64,000 bases of DNA from Perkinsus marinus ATCC 50983. Its lineage: Eukaryota > Perkinsozoa > Perkinsida > Perkinsidae. Location: NCBI RefSeq assembly GCF_000006405.1, contig NW_003214659.1, positions 294,674-358,673 on the forward strand. The letters run 5' to 3'. Position numbers and translations under genes: made by a program. Under the pieces are notes generated by a model. It was not told the origin of the DNA. It ran no database searches and saw nothing but the letters and a program-made list of their open reading frames with translations. Numbering within the stretch: position 1 is the first letter of the stretch; every line of letters starts with the position of its first letter. This document shows, piece by piece, positions 58,389 to 64,000 of the stretch.

Positions 58389-58893
58389 CACAATGAAGGT
58401 CGGCATAATGCATCTGAGAGTTACCTCATCACGGTTTATGACGAGTAAACCCAAATATCGAATACTCTGTCGCTATGGACAACTCAACTCTATGGACAGA
58501 ATCACTCGCCGTAATAAGAATCAGTTGGGATAAATATAAATTACAATTGACATCTTCGTCAACGAGTCGACACTATCAAGAAAACATGCAGACCCGGGAA
58601 AATTGGAGATTCTGGGCCTCTCGAGAAAACCACCTACCCACGGCGAGCCAGGGCTTCGTTCGATGGTGGTCCTTCAACGCAACAAAAATATCGATAGAAA
58701 AACAATACAGTGAGTGGACTTGAGCGCATACTCCTCACTGTGTTGGGAAGCCAGTGAGGTAGGTATGGGCTCCAGCACCGGTTGTAAGGCCGGCTCCAGT
58801 GACAGGCGCCTGGCGAGCACTGGAGGCAGCAGAGGGCGAGGTGACTCCAGCGTGATGCATTGGAGTAGCAAAGGGATCTGACACAGGGGAGGC

Positions 58894-59079
58894 CAGTGTT
58901 GGGATATACGTTTGCTTGCCTCAGCTGAGCTCAGGATTTTCCTCACTAATTGTAGGAGTTTACATATGAATTCGGGTAGAAGTGTGCAGAAACGAATGAG
59001 AATTTCCTCATTTTTTCTCAGAATTTTCAAAAATGTCACCTACACATGTGGTTGACCATGTGCATATTTTCCCACACCA
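58894..59079 (-). mobile_element. MITE-like element, near full length
   Basis: It runs from CAGTGTTGGGATATACG to CATATTTTCCCACACC, with CCTCAGCTGAGCTCAGGA, AATTCGGGTAGAAGTGTGCA and the ACACATGTGGTTGACCATGT palindrome inside. About 186 bp. It lies downstream of the minus-strand gene that ends at 59339. Confidence 0.75.
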
Positions 59080-59338
59080 GAGAAGGCTGTCTCCTAAACA
59101 ATCCTCCCTCCCTTCTCCCTCAGCTAGGATAGTAGCTATTACCAGTCGTCCCCAGAATCTGCTTAGGCTTAGCCCTCTTCTGTATGCGAGGAGGCAGAGC
59201 CCTTCTAGCCCTCCCAGGATGCCCAAACGCCGGGTGTGCAGTTTGGTCTGGTCGGGGAGATGCGATAGAAGACATATCACTAGATCGCGCCGTTGGCCGA
59301 GGTGGAACGACTAAAACAAGCCATAGTATTATGCGATT

Positions 59339-61122
59339 TCACTGCGCCACGACATTGCCAATCCCACCTGGCCCAGTATCATTAACGACCTCCCTTCCTT
59401 CTGCAGACGATGCTTCAAGACCGCCCTCTGCCGTGTGCATCTCTGTCGAAGCAGTGAGCTTGTCGTAGCTGTCAGCAGTATGAACTTGTGATGATACCGG
59501 GGAAGGAATCGGAGAACCGACAACTTGTGAATGCGCCATAGTCTTATTGGTGTTTGCCCTCGTTGACCTTTGGGGGTCGCTCGCCTCATTGGAGCTCGCC
59601 ATCCCGGAATCCGTACTGTACCCCAGCGGCACGCGTGACAAGTCCTGCTCAGCAGCAGGTGGGGAATTTTGTGGCGCAGTGACGGTGTTCGGTGGGAACT
59701 CTTCCTTGGGGGGAGCGTATGAAGACTGATCGCTCATGACCGTCGTGGAGCCCGCTGTGGCAGCGGCCACACTCCCCGCGCTCTCCCGAGGTTCACCCGC
59801 GTATTCTGAAGAGCTCACATCAGCTACATCTCCATCATTATCAGAAACCGTGAGATCAGCAGAGGCTGTCGGGGCCTCTTGCAACTTAATAAAGGGAGAG
59901 GGAGGACCTGGGGAGGAGACAATACTCTACAGAATCTATTCAGAATCGTCGAATATCAGCCCGAACTTCAAAGTAAAATATGGGTGACTTCGCGTGAATA
60001 TTGTTACTACCCCCAATGCTCCTCCTACTGAAGTCCTCAAGGGATTCATCGTTCAGTGGAGGCAGTCTGGCCCGGGTCTCCTCGTCCAGATGGGGCAACT
60101 TCTTAGCCGCTAAGTGCTCGATCATCTGAAGTGACAAAAAACATCGGAGAAGACACACCTGGACAGAAAACTCTGGTAAAAGTAGTCTTCTATACGCAAA
60201 TCGATTGAACCCTCGAATGCTTGCTTCTACTTTTGATACGACAGTATTGGATTATACGCTCACTTTCCTCAGCTGAGGCTAAGAGTTGCCTCACTTACAA
60301 ATTCGGGTAATAGTGTACTGAAACCAGTGAGAATTTCCCTAAGAATACCAACACATGTAGTTGACCATGTGCATATTCCCCCACACTGTGGTCGAGACAA
60401 GTTTCACATCACGACATGTCCCTCCGTGTTAAAAGAACGACAAAGAAATTCCAAGTGTTGTTTATAACCTGTTGACTAGAAGTCAAAAGCTCATAATCAG
60501 CCTCATCCCGCTCTGCCTTCAACTGCGACACACCAGACTCCAGAGAATTGAATTGATTCTAAAGAGGGAGAGGTATGGATGTATAAGCACCGATGTACGC
60601 CCTACTTGCGTGTCCGCTATCAAGCTCTGGAGAACGTCATTTCCGTGGCTGGCCATTTGCACTAGGTAGTTCACCTACGTCAAAGAGGCCAAATAATCCT
60701 ACTTGGAGTTTCCTATGTACTACTTGTTGCATTATACTCTGAATTTGCTCAGCTCCGGCCCCTCCGGGTGCCCCTTTCCCTTGAGGAGTAGGTTGGGTCA
60801 GCTGTAGGGCCTTCCTCGACTGAACATACCTCATCAAGCAGTCCCCCTCGCGGCCCTTTGGCCCACGACTCCTCCCAAAGAGCCTTCGGGTGAGGATGAA
60901 AGTGGCAAGAATGACGAGTAAGGTCACTATCTCGGGTACTGGTGATGGGTACCCTGCAGTCTGCAGAAGCCTGTAGTGTGATGGCGCCACATAGGCATCC
61001 CAAACCTTCCCCGCTAGAACTCTGGACGTCTCGATATGGGAGCTTAGGTCAGTCATCGAGACGTTTGCCAAGGGTGATGCTCCGCTGACATTCATAGCAA
61101 ATAAAACTGATCGCAGCTGCAA
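59339..61122 (-). CDS. Single-pass membrane protein with coiled coil and disordered acidic tail, about 4 exons
   Basis: The first exon (61122 to about 60705) reads MQLRSVLFAMNVSGASPLAN, then a lumenal or extracellular segment, a membrane span (VPEIVTLLVILATFILTRRL), a basic stop-transfer and IQSIMQQVVHRKLQ before a GTAGGA donor. A coiled-coil exon follows (about 60477-60567, FNSLESGVSQLKAERDEADY). After an intron holding a MITE-like copy comes MIEHLAAKKLPHLDEETRAR through SLEDFSRRSIG (about 60010-60128). The last exon reads SSPGPPSPFIKLQEAPTASA and a Ser/Glu-rich tail, ending VVAQ at 59339. Peroxin-14-like organisation (membrane span, coiled coil, acidic tail) is a possibility, but no family motif is certain. 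The stop codon lies inside a recurrent 13-nt motif. Confidence 0.55.
60242..60388 (-). mobile_element. MITE-like copy in an intron of the membrane coiled-coil gene
   Basis: From CAGTATTGGATTATACG to CATATTCCCCCACACTG, 147 bp, with CCTCAGCTGAGG and ACACATGTAGTTGACCATGT inside. The inverted ends are recognisable. Confidence 0.75.
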
Positions 61123-62663
61123 TGCTGACAGGGCCTTACGAGGGACTCGGTCGAAGTGCTCAATCAGGCGAAATTATGATGGCAATGAAAATCTCGAAAT
61201 CCACAAGCAGCGTGGCAGTCGAGGGACTCGCCGCTACTACGATCACGTTGAGATACAACTATCCGTTATGTTCGTTCTGATAGCGGAAGATATGTTCTTG
61301 CATACCTAGGCGGAAGGGTAACACCAATGCTCCATCAGACACAATGATATAATGATAGCGCCGTAAGCGTAGCATCTACGACACAAGAGGTCGCGGGATC
61401 GAATTCTATGTAAGGCCCTTTTCTCATCGCCCGTTACGGAACCCGCAAGTATGAACAAGTGGAGCGTTGCGTGGTCACAGACTAGCTTAAGGGAAAAGCG
61501 GATTGGAAATGTGTTAGATTGCCTATATGCATTACTCCTGCTGCTTTAGTTCCTTCGCTACTGCCAATGACCCTATAACTTAAGAAGCCTTCCTCAACGA
61601 AGGAGCCGCTCCTTAGGAGCGTAAGGATTTCTTAAAGTAAGGAGGCTAACGATCCTACGTAAGATCCTTAAGGAAGGAGCAGTTCCCGAGTTATAGGCCC
61701 AATAGTAGATATTGGTAGTATAAATATAAGCTAATGGGAAATATTTCAACCTGGAGCCCTGAACTATGGACAGTGATGAAACCTCTCCCCTTTTCAACGC
61801 CTATTTCACCAATAGTAACTTCTACTATTTGGACGAACGGACGAAATAGCATTAAAGACACTCTTTAGGAACTTTAAGTTCAATGTGAGCTGAAAATAAG
61901 AACTTCAATTTCAACGCAATGCCATAGGAACTTCAATTCCGTTGTTTTAGTGAAATCAGTTTCATATGTGAGAATTCCTCTTCCGACAAACGTGTTTTAT
62001 AGCACAACTCAACAGGTATATGTGTTGCGAGAATCACCATGATGATAAGAGCTTATATGGAAGTTATTATATTTCAAATAGGCGCGAAAAAGGTGTAGTA
62101 GCGCCCAGTTTTCCAAAGAATCTCATAAACCTGAGAGCATGGCCGCAAAGGACAGGGAAATTTGAGAGTTACTGGTTAGCACGGCCAGCCTTAGGTAATG
62201 CTGTGATCAGGGTCTCACTATGACGTTGATAAGCCAAACGTAGCGTCATGTATAAGCATGCGGTTTATGGTACTCGCAAGACACTATTACCTGCTACTAT
62301 TACCACCCTCTGTAGAGTGTATGAGAAGTCCGGTAGCGCAAACATTCAATTTCCGATGACATTCCGTCATAACATTGTATTCTGTGTACTACGCTCATCA
62401 TAACTATGATTTTTACGAAGTGCAATCGCAGACATGGGGCTGTATCCTAGTCACACTCGTCGCCTCGGCGTTTTCAATTCTGGTGACGATGACGGGAGGT
62501 GGAATTTTGGGTTGTTCAGTATGCCCTAACATCGGTCATCAGCGCATTGAAGTAGCTAAGCTGGTGTTGAACACAAGTCATTTTCCATACCATAAATTCT
62601 TGAATTGACTGAGTTCACCATGGGGAGGCCATGAGCAATACAGCCTAGTGCTGGTCACCCAGA
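61123..62663. other. Intergenic region with a foldback repeat and a tRNA-like relic
   Basis: No supported gene. It contains the CCTATAACT foldback (61571-61699) and a stretch at about 61358-61425 with tRNA-like A- and B-box wording. Confidence 0.45.
61571..61699. repeat. About 130-bp foldback with CCTATAACT ends
   Basis: CCTATAACT at the left end and AGTTATAGG at the right end are exact reverse complements. The interior is full of short inverted CCTTAA/TTAAGG and AGGAGC/GCTCCT words, so it can fold extensively. It looks like a small non-autonomous foldback element. Confidence 0.65.
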
Positions 62664-64000
62664 ATGGGATGTGAGGAAGAGTACGAGTTATGGTATGCAT
62701 TAAACAGTAGTAAGACGATGTCGTTGCCTTCCGCTGGGGGATTGCTGAACAATTTATACGCTGATTCGAGCAGTGGCTCGGAGACATCCGACTACACCAC
62801 TGATGATGACAGTGAGTATACGGACACTGAGGATGAGGTACTGCTAGGGGCCACTTCACATTGCCGTTCATGACTCACATTGCTCTGTTGATACTCATGA
62901 AAACTAAAGTTTAGGGCTGAATGTGGCTGATCGATGAGGCTTCCTATGCATCATTTCACTTCCTTCAGAGCGACAATGGCGAACTGCCTGATGACGAGCC
63001 CGCGCCCCCACCACGACCTATCCGACCGTTGAATGGCAAGATACGCGTACACTGGGCCAAGTCTGATGATGGTAGTAGCATCGGGAGTGTATGGTCATTC
63101 GGATCCTTTTCATTTTAGATATGGACGTCTCGGACTTTTATGATAAGCTCGACCCTCCGGCAATGGAGTTCCCTTTCGAACTTGACGACTTCCAGAAGCG
63201 AGCTGTGCTACGGGTCTCCCAAGGAGACAGTGTTTTTGTAGCCGCACATACGAGTGCAGGGAAGACCGCTGTAGCTGAGTAAGACTGCGGGGGAAAAATA
63301 CGCTTTGCGCGGATGATATACAGTAGTAGATCAAACAATATAAAAGAATAAAACAGGATGGATATGTTATTGGGAATATCATATTATCCCTTTGTAATGA
63401 GCTACATTATACTCTATACCTAATCATTAATATTAGACTATAATATTTGTTTGTAAAGGTATATATAGTAAACATTGGCATTGTTGGAATATATGTTCGC
63501 TCTCCTCAGTTGAGTTTAGAAGTTTCCTCACGACGAATTCAGGAGGAAGTAGTACACAGAAATTAATAAGAATTTCACTAAGTTTCCTCACAATTTTCAT
63601 AATCTCAAATACACATGCAGTTGATCATGTACATATTTTCTCACACTGTATATTGGTGAACTCTATATGTTTATGTTAAAGTGAAGTTCCACTTCAGTTG
63701 TAGCTATTAGTAGTGAGGTATGTGATTAGCCGAGGAATGACAGCGGTGCGGGTCGAACCTGGGTCTCATGGTGGAGAGGCCGCTGTTTGCCAGATACGCA
63801 ATAGCTGATGCTATAAAGCAGGGTGGTAGGGCGATATACACGTCGCCTATCAAGGCTTTGAGCAATCAGAAGTACAGGGAGTTCACGCAGAAGTTTGACT
63901 CTGTCGGCGTTGTCACTGGGGATGTCTCCATCAACCCGTTGGTGAGATAATCTTCCTTCTCCTCACGATATTGCTATCACTGTACCAGGCTAGTGTTGTT
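62664..64000 (+). CDS. Ski2-type DExH RNA helicase, 5' part (runs off the window)
   Basis: Exons to 62837, 62969-63086, 63119-63278, 63794-63941 and from 63989 join in phase. The N-terminus is acidic ([15 protein letters not shown]) and then reads [47 protein letters not shown] (motif I, ATP binding), [18 protein letters not shown] (motif Ia) and [13 protein letters not shown]. This is the Ski2/SKIV2L wording; Mtr4 is close, but [12 protein letters not shown] with SINP favours Ski2. In the family it unwinds RNA for the cytoplasmic exosome with Ski3 and Ski8. The third intron (63279-63793, 515 nt) is long because it contains a MITE-like element; the second is only 32 nt. The start Met at 62664 is provisional; MSLPSAGG at 62718 is an alternative. 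Confidence 0.9.
63479..63648 (-). mobile_element. MITE-like copy in the Ski2-like helicase intron
   Basis: 170 bp from CATTGTTGGAATATATG to CATATTTTCTCACACTG. These ends are the clearest inverted pair in the window, and the interior shows CCTCAGTTGAG and ACACATGCAGTTGATCATGT. Confidence 0.8.

Larger units (their letters stand above)
57095..58893. other. Upstream and intergenic region, no supported gene
   Basis: Holds the 46-bp tandem repeat. Plus frames at 57696-57977, 58251-58448 and 58475-58723 have no recognised domain, and the second is partly made of a dispersed repeat. Confidence 0.4.

Noticed and set aside
1-64000. Trans-spliced leader sequence expected for perkinsid or dinoflagellate relatives
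   Set aside because: I saw no match to the known dinoflagellate-type leader wording in the window. Leader genes usually sit in separate arrays, so its absence says little.

Overview
The window is nuclear DNA from a protist with small, intron-rich genes on both strands. The best guess is an alveolate close to Perkinsus. That guess rests on gene style: very short GT-AG introns, mostly 32-71 nt, many ending CCTAG, TTTAG or TACTAACAG; divergent but clearly eukaryotic proteins; no operons. I did not make a species-level match. Two runs of exactly 100 N (5282-5381, 48722-48821) are scaffold gaps.

Layout. 0.2-1.2 kb: EF-hand protein (+). 3.4-5.8 kb: divergent actin-related protein (+, crosses a gap). 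6.1-7.1 kb: SET-domain protein (+). 7.3-9.6 kb: nuclear protein with PHD, extended PHD and a second extended PHD (-). 10.9-11.5 kb: small, probably mitochondrial protein (+). 11.85-15.8 kb: complete 11-exon peptide:N-glycanase with thioredoxin and PUB domains at its N-terminus (+). 17.2-18.7 kb: F-box/LRR-like protein (+). 18.9 kb: tRNA-Met (-). 19.0-20.7 kb: a secreted protein and an unresolved second gene (-). 20.9-22.5 kb: tandem Ubc13-type E2 genes (-). 23-30 kb: gene-poor, with a 56-bp minisatellite, a small coiled-coil gene and a perfect 65-bp hairpin. 31.1-33.3 kb: acyl-CoA dehydrogenase (-). 34.5-39.1 kb: poorly recognised multi-exon genes (+). 39.6-41.8 kb: polytopic membrane protein (-), whose 5' part and upstream flank are duplicated at 48.8-51.0 kb. 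44.2-47.3 kb: MULE-type transposase-like gene with a SWIM zinc finger (-). 51.3-52.5 kb: disordered protein (-). 52.7-55.0 kb: intronless fusion of a sugar epimerase/dehydratase and a sugar C-methyltransferase (-), bacterial in style. 55.3-57.1 kb: F-BAR-type protein (-). 59.3-61.1 kb: single-pass membrane coiled-coil protein (-). 62.7 kb to the end: 5' part of a Ski2-type RNA helicase (+).

The genes do not form one pathway. Several belong to protein and RNA quality control (PNGase, Ubc13, Ski2) or chromatin (PZP protein, SET protein, possibly the ARP). The strongest genome-scale signal is a 125-190 bp MITE-like family with at least nine copies, six of them in introns or putative introns. Where those introns are confidently bounded they are the long ones, while introns without a copy are mostly under about 75 nt. 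Other signals are a recurring 13-nt GTGGCGCAGTGAC motif resembling a tRNA A box, a set of predicted 22-37 nt introns, two patchwork duplications that look like gene conversion, and the two unusual domain fusions (Trx-PUB-PNGase and epimerase-methyltransferase).
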